Notes under the pieces: generated by a model | Told to the model about the DNA's origin: nothing | Database searches by the model: none | What the model saw: the letters and a program-made list of their open reading frames with translations, nothing else | Position numbers and translations under genes: made by a program | Shown: positions 18,420-26,220 of the stretch, in pieces | Layout of the letters: each line of letters starts with the position of its first letter | Position numbering within the stretch: the first letter of the stretch is position 1 | From: Runella rosea | Lineage (GTDB): Bacteria; Bacteroidota; Bacteroidia; Cytophagales; Spirosomataceae | Direction: 5' to 3' | Length of the DNA: 64,000 bases | NCBI RefSeq assembly: GCF_003325355.1 | Contig: NZ_CP030850.1 | Location: 1,488,001 to 1,552,000, forward strand

Positions 18420-18732
18420 AATGCGTTCCGATTTGTGATTTACAATGGGTGATTTTTGTTTGCCGATTCCCGGCCACTATTTTCGTTATCCAACATTAAG
18501 GCAGCAAATTATTAAATTCTAACGTTGTTTGTGCTAGGGCAAGGTCGTTTATGAATAAAATCAATCATTTCTTGAAATTATACCAGTTCATTTCCAGATT
18601 CAATCCGCAGACAAGCCACGGGCAGAGGGGGAGCCTTAATACTTTGCGACTTTCGGTGATTCAATTTAGCCAAAACTAACGTACTTTCGTGCCATAATCG
18701 CTTAAACAAGCCAATGGCTTGCCCCCGAAAGC
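18420..18732. other. Divergent intergenic region, no gene seen
   Basis: This 313-bp AT-rich stretch separates the start of the hybrid kinase from rsmA. TACTTT-type -7-like words occur on the plus strand, around 18640-18647 and 18681-18688, the latter about 45 bp before the rsmA start. No open frame with family resemblance and no strong hairpin was found. Confidence 0.4.
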
Positions 18733-19608
18733 ATGAAAGTAAGACCCAAAAAACACTTAGGACAACATTTTTTGCGTGACCTAGACGCCTCAAAACGCAT
18801 CGCTGATTTGTTGTCAGGACACGGAAAGTACGACACTGTTCTGGAAATTGGCCCCGGAATGGGCGTACTGACGCAATTTATTTTGCCAAAATCAGAATAT
18901 ACCACCTACGTCATCGAAATAGACCGCGAATCTGTCGCTTACCTGAAAGTCAATTTCCCCGCCCTCGAAGGTCGCATTATTGAAGGCGATTTTTTGCGCA
19001 TGAATTTGAAAGAATGGATCGAATCCGTAACCCAAAAAGACGCGAACGCAATTGACGGAGAATCACCGAAATTCGCCATCATCGGCAATTACCCGTATAA
19101 CATTTCGTCCCAAATCTTGTTTAAAGCACTGGAATACAAAGATTTCGTACCCGAAATTGTCGGTATGTTCCAGAAAGAAGTGGCAATGCGTATTGCCTCG
19201 CCGCCCGGAAAAAAAGATTACGGAATTTTGAGCGTGTTGTTGCAGGCGTATTACGACATTGAATATTCGTTTTCCGTTCCACCCGAAGCCTTCGAACCTC
19301 CTCCAAAGGTGACATCAGGCGTAATTCGATTGAAACGCAACGCCGTAACGCACTTGGAATGTGACGAAAAAAAGTTTACTCAGGTCGTAAAAGCAGGGTT
19401 CAATCAACGACGCAAAACCCTGCGAAACGCCCTCAAACCCTTGGGAATTCAGTTTGATCATCCTTTGTTGGACAAACGGGCCGAACAACTAGGCGTGGCA
19501 GAATTTGTATTGCTGACAAACTTAGTGACCGCCCACAGTCAAACAACCGCTGATAAAAGTCCGCAGCTTGAGGCTGACAATCTATCGTTTGAAGAAGACC
19601 TTTTTTAG
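18733..19608 (+). CDS. rsmA: 16S rRNA dimethyladenosine transferase
   Basis: 291 residues. It carries the start block KKHLGQHFLRD, the SAM-binding motif EIGPGMGVLTQ, the acidic IEIDRE strand and the catalytic NYPYNISSQI (NLPY-type) motif. The C-terminal RRKTLRNAL block is typical of KsgA. The enzyme methylates the two adjacent adenines near the 3' end of 16S rRNA during small-subunit maturation. It is slightly longer than average because of an acidic C-terminal tail. It is followed by mgtE on the same strand, 73 bp downstream, an order common in Bacteroidota. Assignment is confident. Confidence 0.97.
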   Translation: MKVRPKKHLGQHFLRDLDASKRIADLLSGHGKYDTVLEIGPGMGVLTQFILPKSEYTTYVIEIDRESVAYLKVNFPALEGRIIEGDFLRMNLKEWIESVTQKDANAIDGESPKFAIIGNYPYNISSQILFKALEYKDFVPEIVGMFQKEVAMRIASPPGKKDYGILSVLLQAYYDIEYSFSVPPEAFEPPPKVTSGVIRLKRNAVTHLECDEKKFTQVVKAGFNQRRKTLRNALKPLGIQFDHPLLDKRAEQLGVAEFVLLTNLVTAHSQTTADKSPQLEADNLSFEEDLF

Positions 19609-19681
19609 TCTAATATATCGTCCGGAGTCAACATTCCGTCTGTTTCCCAAACTTACCCCACATCCTGACCATTGACGCGCA

Positions 19682-21031
19682 ATGACGTTTGAGTTGACCA
19701 AAGAATACCTTGAGGAAATTGAGAAAGCCGTTGAAGCGCACGATGAAAAGTATCTGCGCGCGGCCATGGAGGAACTGTATCCAGCCGATATCAGCAGCAT
19801 TTTGTACGAACTTGATACCGAGCCAGCGCATTATCTGTTTAGTTTATTGACGACGGAAATTGGGGCGGAAATTCTGGCCAACATCGATGAAGATGACCGC
19901 CGCCGCTTTCTTCAGGATTTTTCCTCCGTCGAAATCGCCCGTTACATCGAGGTATTTGACTCCGACGACGCCGTGGATTTGCTCAAAGAACAGCCCATTC
20001 AAATTCGCGAAGAGGTCATCGGCTTATTGCAAGACCGCGAGCAAGCGCGTTTTATCATTGACCTTCTCCCCTACGACGAAGACGTGGCGGGCGGATTGAT
20101 GCAGAAAGAGTTGGTCAAAGCCAACGCCAACTGGACCGTCAACGAGTGCATCGAAGAAATCAGGAAGCAAGCCGAAGACGTTGAAAAAGTCTATGCCGTG
20201 TACGTGGTCGACGACGAACAAACGCTTTTGGGGCTGATTTCACTCAAAAACTTGGTATTGGCCCGCAAAAACACCAAAATCGGCAATATATTCGACGAAG
20301 ACATTCACTACGTCGAAACCTACCGTCCTGTAGAAGAAGTCACCGAAATCATGCAGCGCTACGACTTGGAAGCCATTCCCGTCGTCAACGTTCAGAAACG
20401 CCTGCTGGGGCGAATTACGATTGACGATATTTTGGACGTAGTGACCGAAAAAGCCGAAGAAGACATTCAGGCGATTTCGGGTATTACGGGCGAGGTCGAA
20501 GAAGACGACAGCCTTTGGGACCAAGTGAAGGCGCGTTTGCCGTGGCTCATCGTGGGCGTAATCGGTAGCTTGATGGCCGCCACGGTCATTCGTTTTTTTG
20601 AAGGCGAATTGACCAAAATCGCCGCGTTGGCCATGTTTATTCCCATCATGGGTTCTACGGGCGGCAACGTAGGCATCCAAACTGCCTCGCTCATTGTACA
20701 GGCCCTCGCCGACAAAACGGGTCTGGAAATAAGCTGGAAAGAACGTTTACTAAAAATCGTGGCCATTGCCTCCCTCAACGGTCTGATTATCGGTATTTTG
20801 GCAGGCGTGTACGTACTTATTTTCAGCGAAACCCAGCTTTTCTGGGTCGTGAGTTTATCATTGTTGGCCGTGGTGTTGTTAGCTTCATTTATGGGAACCG
20901 TTACACCCCTGATTCTCAACCGATTTGGCATCAATCCCGCCGTGGCATCGGGCCCATTTATCACCACCGCCAACGACTTGGTGGGCATTGGAACTTACTT
21001 CATGATTGCCCATTTTTTGTTGAAGATATAG
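19682..21031 (+). CDS. mgtE: Magnesium transporter MgtE
   Basis: 449 residues with the full MgtE layout. A helical N domain (residues about 1-130) has superhelical repeats such as LYELDTEPAHYLFSLL and LPYDEDVAGGLMQKE. A pair of CBS domains follows (about 135-255, VDDEQTLLGLISLKNLV and VVNVQKRLLGRITIDDI). The C-terminal membrane domain has five helices from about residue 285, with PIMGSTGGNVGIQTA and the FITTANDLVGIGTYF end that line the Mg2+ path. It acts as a Mg2+-gated inner-membrane channel. It follows rsmA, and a DUF4180 gene starts 12 bp after its stop, probably in the same transcript. Confidence 0.96.
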   Translation: MTFELTKEYLEEIEKAVEAHDEKYLRAAMEELYPADISSILYELDTEPAHYLFSLLTTEIGAEILANIDEDDRRRFLQDFSSVEIARYIEVFDSDDAVDLLKEQPIQIREEVIGLLQDREQARFIIDLLPYDEDVAGGLMQKELVKANANWTVNECIEEIRKQAEDVEKVYAVYVVDDEQTLLGLISLKNLVLARKNTKIGNIFDEDIHYVETYRPVEEVTEIMQRYDLEAIPVVNVQKRLLGRITIDDILDVVTEKAEEDIQAISGITGEVEEDDSLWDQVKARLPWLIVGVIGSLMAATVIRFFEGELTKIAALAMFIPIMGSTGGNVGIQTASLIVQALADKTGLEISWKERLLKIVAIASLNGLIIGILAGVYVLIFSETQLFWVVSLSLLAVVLLASFMGTVTPLILNRFGINPAVASGPFITTANDLVGIGTYFMIAHFLLKI

Positions 21032-21043
21032 ACGTATTGAAAG

Positions 21044-21403
21044 ATGGAAATTCAAACACACCAACGCAACGGCGTGAAAATAGCGGAGGTAATTTCAGAT
21101 ACCCCCGTGATTAACACCGCAGAAGATGGACTCGATTTATTGGGGAATCTGTATTACCAAGATTTTGATAGAATCTTCATTTACCAACAAAATATTACCC
21201 CTGATTTCTTTGATTTAAAAACAGGTATTGCGGGCGAAATACTTCAAAAATTCTCAAATTATCGGGTTCGTCTAGCCATTGTGGGCGATTTCAGCGCGTA
21301 TCAGAGCAAAAGTGTCAAAGACTTTATTTTGGAAAGCAACAAGCACGGACACGTCAATTTTGTTGAATCAAAAGCGGAAGCGATTGAGCGATTATCAACA
21401 TAA
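21044..21403 (+). CDS. DUF4180 domain protein
   Basis: 119 residues matching DUF4180. The features seen are the alternating strand-helix pattern, AEDGLDLLGNLYYQDFDRIF near the middle, FFDLKTGIAGEILQKFSNY, and the end FVESKAEAIERL. The fold resembles STAS-like or YaaA-like small alpha/beta domains, but no biochemical role is known to me. It begins 12 bp after mgtE, suggesting cotranscription, though DUF4180 genes are not a fixed mgtE partner. No signal peptide or membrane segment. The family is recognised; function is not assigned. Confidence 0.8.
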   Translation: MEIQTHQRNGVKIAEVISDTPVINTAEDGLDLLGNLYYQDFDRIFIYQQNITPDFFDLKTGIAGEILQKFSNYRVRLAIVGDFSAYQSKSVKDFILESNKHGHVNFVESKAEAIERLST

Positions 21404-21547
21404 AGCCTATGTTCTGATTGCGCATCCCAACCCCAACGTTGCTCAACCAAACTGATTTTTACAGCGCGATTTTGGAAAATAGACAGTAGAGTCGTCTCCG
21501 CTTTTTTACTAACTTGAACAGTCGAAATCCAAAACTGAACAAATCCC

Positions 21548-22063
21548 ATGAAACTACGCTTTTTAAACAAAATAATGGGCTTTCTATCCATCGTGTTTTG
21601 GGCAACGGTTACCCAAGCCCAAAGCCCCGCCGACTCCGTGGCAATTCAGAACATTATTAATGAAGAAGTGGTGGCTTGGAACAACGGAGATGCCCAAACT
21701 TACGCAAAGCATTTTGCCACCGACGGTACGTTCACCAATATTTTAGGTACCTTTTTTGTGGGACAAAAAGAATTTCAGGCGCGGCATGACCAGATATTTA
21801 AAGGAATTTTTAACCAAACGGTGATGAAACAGGAAACGGTTTCCTTCAAATTCGCCAATCCTGATGCAGTAGTTGTCGAAACCCTGACCTGGGTCTCTGG
21901 ATTTTCAAATCAGGGCCCTCCCCGAGGCACATACCTTGACGAAAAGGGGCGTTTACGCACCCGACTTCTACAAGTGATGATAAGAGACGGAAATGCGTGG
22001 AAAATCGTTGCGTATCATAACGTGGATGTAAAACAGGGAATCCCCGTCCCTGAGCCTCGTTGA
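21548..22063 (+). CDS. Secreted SnoaL-like/SgcJ family protein
   Basis: 171 residues with a signal peptide (about 1-24, ending TQAQS). The mature part is a single NTF2-like/SnoaL domain. IQNIINEEVVAWNNGDAQTY and FATDGTFTNILGTFFVG are the usual SgcJ/EcaC (DUF4440) opening, and TRLLQVMIRDGNAWKIVAYH the usual end. Such domains are small alpha+beta cones used for ligand binding or as simple isomerases and hydrolases; no catalytic residues can be named here. It is probably periplasmic. An esterase gene follows 25 bp downstream and may be cotranscribed. Confidence 0.8.
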   Translation: MKLRFLNKIMGFLSIVFWATVTQAQSPADSVAIQNIINEEVVAWNNGDAQTYAKHFATDGTFTNILGTFFVGQKEFQARHDQIFKGIFNQTVMKQETVSFKFANPDAVVVETLTWVSGFSNQGPPRGTYLDEKGRLRTRLLQVMIRDGNAWKIVAYHNVDVKQGIPVPEPR

Positions 22064-22088
22064 ATGTAGAATTTAACTTAAAAAATGA

Positions 22089-22961
22089 ATGAAGCCAGTA
22101 CTCTCCACTTTTTTGTTCTTTTTTATCGCAAAACTATCACTTTGTCAGTCGGTTATACCAATACAAAGCGCGACTCCCAAGCCCTTTGTACTCGGTCTGA
22201 TTGATGAAATAACTTCGGAGCAACTGGCGGAAAAAAGAATCCTCAACATTTACCTTCCTGAGGGTTACAACAAAAACGACACGATAAAATACCCCGTTAT
22301 TTATCTCTTGGATGGCTCAGCCGACGAAGATTTTATCCACGTAGTTGGGTTGGTACAGTTCAATACTTTTTCGTGGGTCAACCGCCTTCCTAAATCCATC
22401 GTCGTGGGTATCGCCAATACCGACCGCAGGCGGGATTTTACGTACCCGACAAACATTGAATCCGACCAAAAACGCAACAAAACCGCAGGAAAGTCCGAAA
22501 AATTCATTGCCTTTCTGGAAAAGGAATTGCAACCTTACATCGAGCGTACCTATAAAACGACCAACTCAAAAACAATCATTGGGCAGTCGCTGGGCGGGCT
22601 TTTGGCCACCGAAATTTTGCTCAAAAAACCCACTCTTTTTAACAAATACATCATCATTAGTCCGAGTCTTTGGTGGGATAATGCGTCGTTATTAAAACAA
22701 CCTTCTCTCCTTTTTGAAGAATCTTTCAAGCACAAAACGGACGTTTACATCGGAGTAGGAAAAGAAGGGCTTGCCCCGACCGACATCCCGCACGTGATGG
22801 AAGTGGACGCAAACCTGATGGTAGAAAGGCTCAAAACGACGAAAAGCAAAAACGTCACGGTTCATTTTGATTACTTGCCGCAGGAAGACCACGCCACCAT
22901 CTCCCACCAAGCTATTCTTAACGCGTTTCGACTGCTGTATCCTTCGGATGGAGCCAGATAA
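22089..22961 (+). CDS. Secreted alpha/beta hydrolase (esterase D/IroE-like)
   Basis: 290 residues with a signal peptide (about 1-19). ILNIYLPEGYNKNDTIKYPV and YLLDGSADEDF open the esterase D-type fold. The nucleophile Ser is in IGQSLGGLLATE, and a C-terminal His is in LPQEDHATISHQA. Family members hydrolyse esters such as acyl-thioesters, siderophore esters or cephalosporin acetyl groups, acting in the periplasm. The ATG at 22089 overlaps an out-of-frame ATG at 22085; the frame used gives the signal peptide. The upstream SnoaL-like gene is 25 bp away. The substrate is unknown; no iron-uptake genes are near. Confidence 0.85.
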   Translation: MKPVLSTFLFFFIAKLSLCQSVIPIQSATPKPFVLGLIDEITSEQLAEKRILNIYLPEGYNKNDTIKYPVIYLLDGSADEDFIHVVGLVQFNTFSWVNRLPKSIVVGIANTDRRRDFTYPTNIESDQKRNKTAGKSEKFIAFLEKELQPYIERTYKTTNSKTIIGQSLGGLLATEILLKKPTLFNKYIIISPSLWWDNASLLKQPSLLFEESFKHKTDVYIGVGKEGLAPTDIPHVMEVDANLMVERLKTTKSKNVTVHFDYLPQEDHATISHQAILNAFRLLYPSDGAR

Positions 22962-23021
22962 ATGCAGTTTGCGGATCCCCTATAAACGATGATTCAACGT
23001 TCAAAATGTTCTTTTTCTTCG

Positions 23022-23029
23022 TTACTTTG
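23022..23029 (+). promoter_or_regulatory. Possible -7 box upstream of the OmpR-type regulator
   Basis: TTACTTTG about 73 bp before the start codon resembles the Bacteroidota TAnnTTTG -7 element. No clear -33 TTTG is visible at the expected distance. Confidence 0.3.
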
Positions 23030-23101
23030 CCAAAATTGACTTGAAAAACAGTATTCCATAACCAGAAGCTATCAGCTTCCCCAGACAAAGACGAAGAGTA
23101 C

Positions 23102-23791
23102 ATGAAAAAAATACTGCTGGTAGAAGATGAAACAAGCGTTGTTGACTTTATAAAAAAAGGATTGACGGAAGGAAATTATGAAGTATCGGTCGCTTTTGAC
23201 GGCAATACCGCCATCAATATGGCCCTAGAATCTTCATTCGACCTTTTTATTCTGGACATTATGCTCCCCGACAAAAACGGGCTTGAAGTATGCAAAGAAC
23301 TGAGAATCAGAAACATCAAATCTCCCGTTCTTTTTCTGTCGGCTTTGGGCACCTCCGAAAACATCGCCCTCGGCCTGAACATCGGGGCCGACGATTACCT
23401 CATTAAGCCTTTTAAATTCATTGAGCTACACGCTCGAATAAACGCGCTTTTGCGACGCTCCTCCCAAAAGGAAGTCACTCAAGAAGAAAAATCTAAAAAT
23501 GTATACCTGATCGGCGAATTGGTGGTCAATGATGATGCCAAAACAGTCGCTAAAAACGGCAACGTCATTTCTTTGACCGCCACCGAATACCGCTTGTTGT
23601 TGGTTTTGATTAAAAATAAGGGAAAAGTGCTTTCTAGGATAGACATATTGGAAAGTGCTTGGGATATTAATTTCAATTTGGGCACCAATGTCGTGGATGT
23701 GTACATTAATTATTTACGCAAAAAAATTGACCCCGAAAATGAGCTGATTCATACGGTGGTCGGAATGGGGTATATTCTGAAAGAGAAATGA
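23102..23791 (+). CDS. OmpR/PhoB-family response regulator
   Basis: 229 residues. The receiver domain (about 1-115) has the acidic pair in LLVEDE, phospho-acceptor Asp52 in FILDIMLPDKNG and Lys in YLIKPFKF. The winged-helix output domain (about 130-228) has LTATEYRLLLVLIKNKGKV and TNVVDVYINYLRKKID, typical of OmpR/PhoB. It should bind DNA as a dimer after phosphorylation by the kinase next door. Its stop overlaps the kinase start by 4 bp (ATGA), so translation is coupled. The regulated genes are not indicated by the sequence; the nearest are the upstream esterase and SnoaL-like genes. Confidence 0.95.
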   Translation: MKKILLVEDETSVVDFIKKGLTEGNYEVSVAFDGNTAINMALESSFDLFILDIMLPDKNGLEVCKELRIRNIKSPVLFLSALGTSENIALGLNIGADDYLIKPFKFIELHARINALLRRSSQKEVTQEEKSKNVYLIGELVVNDDAKTVAKNGNVISLTATEYRLLLVLIKNKGKVLSRIDILESAWDINFNLGTNVVDVYINYLRKKIDPENELIHTVVGMGYILKEK

Positions 23792-25194
23792 AAACACAAA
23801 CTAAAATAGCATTGTTATTGGGCATACTTTGTATATCCATTGTTATTTTATTCAGTACCATCATTTACTATTTTTTAAACAACTACTCGTACGTTGATTT
23901 TTATAAAAGGCTCGAAACTCGGGTGCGCATTTCGGCCAAATATAACTTCAACAGCGACACACTTGATGCGGCTTATCTCAAATCCATTAAAAATCAGCAC
24001 CTCGAAAAACTCGAAAAAGAGAAAGAATATATCATTAAAATAACGCCCGAACTTACGCTTGATTCGCTATCTAAAAAACATAAATTACCGAAAACTTTCA
24101 TAGAAACATTATTGAAAGAAGGGAAGGCAAAAGAGAAAGATGGAAGCTTTTTTTTCGCGGGCAGTAAAATTCAAAACGGACCCAATCAGCACCTTGTGAT
24201 TGTATCGGCCGAAAATTACTACGTCACCCACCACCTCATTTTTTTAAGGAATATGCTCTTCGGGAGCATTGTGTTGTTGGTGTTGATTGTGCTTTCGCTT
24301 TCGGTTTATTTTTCAAAACACATTTTCAAACCCATCAAAGAAATTACGGACAATGTAAAACAAATCAGCACCGAAAACATCCACCTTCGCCTCGAAAACA
24401 ACAGCATCAACAACAACGAAATCAGCGAACTGATAAATACCTTTAACGACCTTCTGAGCCGAATTGAAACGGCCTTTGAAACCCAAAAGAATTTTATCAG
24501 CAACGCCTCTCACGAGCTAGGCACTCCCCTGACGACCATCATCGGCGAAGCCGATGTAGCCTTGCTCAAAGTCAGAACGCCCCAAGAGTATGAGCAGTCG
24601 CTAAACAGTATTCTCCAACAGGCCGAGCGGCTCGACCAAATCACCAAATCGTTGCTTTTTCTGGCCCAAACGGGCTACAAAGGCAAGACCATCGTCTTTG
24701 AAATGCTGCGGATTGACGAAATTATCTGGGAAACAAAGGGGCTGATTGACAAGCTGAACCCCGACAATAAAATCTTTGTTGACCTGAACCTGCTGCCCGA
24801 AGACCCGAAAAAACTGAAAGTAAAAGGCAATAAACAACTGCTGCACCTCGCCTTTGCCAACATCCTCAACAATGCCTGCAAATACTCAAACAACAGCCCC
24901 GTAACGGTCCATATCGCCTCCAGCAACACGCAGGTAGTCATCATTATTGAAGACCTCGGCATCGGTATTCCCGAAGCTGAAATGGCTTATATCTACGACC
25001 CTTTTTTCAGGGCTTCCAACACCAAACTGTACGAAGGCTACGGCATAGGCCTCCCGCTGACGCGCAACGTAATCAATCTTCACAAGGGCGAGCTTTTGGT
25101 TAGTTCGGCCCTGAATGCGGGCACCAAGGTGCAGATAAAACTCCCGCTGATTCAGTTCCCACCCACTACGGCTTACCCCTACAACGGCCAATAG
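23788..25194 (+). CDS. Membrane sensor histidine kinase
   Basis: 468 residues: a first TM helix (about 10-30), a periplasmic sensor region (about 31-145) with no recognised domain, a second TM helix (about 152-173), HAMP (about 174-226), HisKA with His242 in NASHELGTPLTT, and HATPase with NILNNACKYSNNSPV, EDLGIGIPE and YGIGLPLTRNVI. It is the cognate partner of the OmpR-type regulator with which it overlaps by 4 bp. The ELGTPL variant of the H box is normal in Bacteroidota. The signal is unknown. It is the last gene of ordinary base composition before the AT-rich island. Confidence 0.95.
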   Translation: MKTQTKIALLLGILCISIVILFSTIIYYFLNNYSYVDFYKRLETRVRISAKYNFNSDTLDAAYLKSIKNQHLEKLEKEKEYIIKITPELTLDSLSKKHKLPKTFIETLLKEGKAKEKDGSFFFAGSKIQNGPNQHLVIVSAENYYVTHHLIFLRNMLFGSIVLLVLIVLSLSVYFSKHIFKPIKEITDNVKQISTENIHLRLENNSINNNEISELINTFNDLLSRIETAFETQKNFISNASHELGTPLTTIIGEADVALLKVRTPQEYEQSLNSILQQAERLDQITKSLLFLAQTGYKGKTIVFEMLRIDEIIWETKGLIDKLNPDNKIFVDLNLLPEDPKKLKVKGNKQLLHLAFANILNNACKYSNNSPVTVHIASSNTQVVIIIEDLGIGIPEAEMAYIYDPFFRASNTKLYEGYGIGLPLTRNVINLHKGELLVSSALNAGTKVQIKLPLIQFPPTTAYPYNGQ

Positions 25195-25469
25195 GCATTA
25201 GCCCTCCTTTTGGGATTGCGACGCCCTTACTCTTTCGCCTTTCATTGCCTTATTGGGCCTTGTAGTATCCCATTCCGAACGCTTCAGATACCGTTTGATA
25301 ACTATTTTATGGGATTGACGTAGAAAAAATGAATTTTTGTCTTTGTTGGGGATAAAAAGCCTCAAATGGCGGTTATCTCCCATTTTGGAGGTATATACGC
25401 AATAAAGGTGCGTATATACAGAAGTTAGCTGAAACCTCATGAAACACATAGAAAATTACTAATTTAAAC
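25195..25469. other. Junction region left of the AT-rich island
   Basis: 275 bp with no convincing gene. Base composition changes across it, from mixed to AT-rich. It contains the 10-bp perfect inverted repeat at 25391-25419 and, 5 bp further on, GTTAGC at 25424-25429. The same hexamer ends the palindromes at 26162-26167 and 29197-29202. It is the likely left boundary of the inserted cassettes. Confidence 0.45.
25391..25419. repeat. Perfect 10-bp inverted repeat
   Basis: GTATATACGC (25391-25400) and GCGTATATAC (25410-25419) are separated by 9 nt. It could be an operator for the gene at 25470 or the arm of a recombination hairpin, since GTTAGC follows 5 bp later. Confidence 0.5.
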
Positions 25470-26015
25470 ATGAGCTATAATGAAGATTTACTAAATAAAC
25501 TTAGAGATTCAGACAATTGGCCACATATTCCACATTATGAATTTCTTGACGAATTAAATGAAGTAGCTGATAATGCTTTCAAATTGAAAACAATTGAAGG
25601 AACTTTGGCATCATTATTAATTTATCATCAAATTGTTGAAGACATGATAAAGACACTTATAAATTGTTCTACATTTTATCTTCAACTTTCAATTTTTCCA
25701 AATGAGCTGTCAAGTAGAGATTTAAATGGAAAAATGTTTGGTCAATTAATTAATGAATTAAAGCAAAGTATATTAAACAATAATATAAAAGAATTTATTA
25801 AACAAGCACAAGAATTAAACGCAGTTAGAATTGAGATGGTTCATAAACTTACGTTAAAGACTTCAACCAAAGAAATATCAAAGCAAACATCAAAAGTTAA
25901 AAGAATTTTTGATAATATATTCAAAATATACGAAGACATTTATGAAAATTATAGAGTAACATTTAGTTATTATAAAAAGTACATAGAAGATTTAGAAGAA
26001 TTGACTGAGACATAG
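25470..26015 (+). CDS. Uncharacterised helical protein, HEPN-like
   Basis: 181 residues, predicted almost all helical, with no signal or membrane segment. The stretch ELNAVRIEMVHKL near residues 116-127 contains R120-x4-H125, the catalytic Rx4-6H arrangement of HEPN ribonucleases. An upstream long helix (IEGTLASLLIYHQIVEDMI) and acidic early helices fit a HEPN helical bundle. HEPN proteins are often RNase toxins or defence effectors, but many are inactive. No nucleotidyltransferase partner (MNT) is beside it. It is very AT-rich and bounded by GTTAGC on the left and palindrome B on the right, as a single-gene cassette. The HEPN call rests on one short motif plus secondary-structure impression. 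Confidence 0.45.
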   Translation: MSYNEDLLNKLRDSDNWPHIPHYEFLDELNEVADNAFKLKTIEGTLASLLIYHQIVEDMIKTLINCSTFYLQLSIFPNELSSRDLNGKMFGQLINELKQSILNNNIKEFIKQAQELNAVRIEMVHKLTLKTSTKEISKQTSKVKRIFDNIFKIYEDIYENYRVTFSYYKKYIEDLEELTET

Positions 26016-26037
26016 AATTACAAAATGAAAGGCTTGA

Positions 26038-26167
26038 GCTAACAAGGGTTTGGCAAAATGGGGGCAAAAGTGCTAAATTTGAACATTCGGCCTTCTATCA
26101 ACATTGGTGGTTAATTGAACATTTGTGCTTCGATTTCCCCCACTTCGCCAAGCCCCAAACCGTTAGC
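26038..26167. repeat. attC-like imperfect palindrome (site B)
   Basis: A 130-bp intergenic palindrome begins GCTAAC (26038-26043) and ends GTTAGC (26162-26167). The left arm reads GCTAACAAGGGTTTGGC, AAAATGGGGGC, AAAAGTGC. The complement of the right arm reads GCTAACGGTTTGGGGC, TTGGCGAAGTGGGGG, AAATCGAAGCAC, so most positions pair with small bulges. Its core 26137-26162 is 24/26 identical to the core of site A near base 800. Long, bulged, and variable in the middle with conserved ends is what integron attC sites look like, although the ends do not match the GTTRRRY consensus exactly. Confidence 0.6.
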
Positions 26168-26220
26168 GGCAACCCGTGACAGATACCCTCAAAACAACTG
26201 ACAAGTAAGAACAATAAACT

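Noticed and set aside
25198-25449. Minus-strand open frame in the junction region
   Set aside because: No family resemblance, low-complexity basic end, and it overlaps the inverted repeat; read as non-coding.
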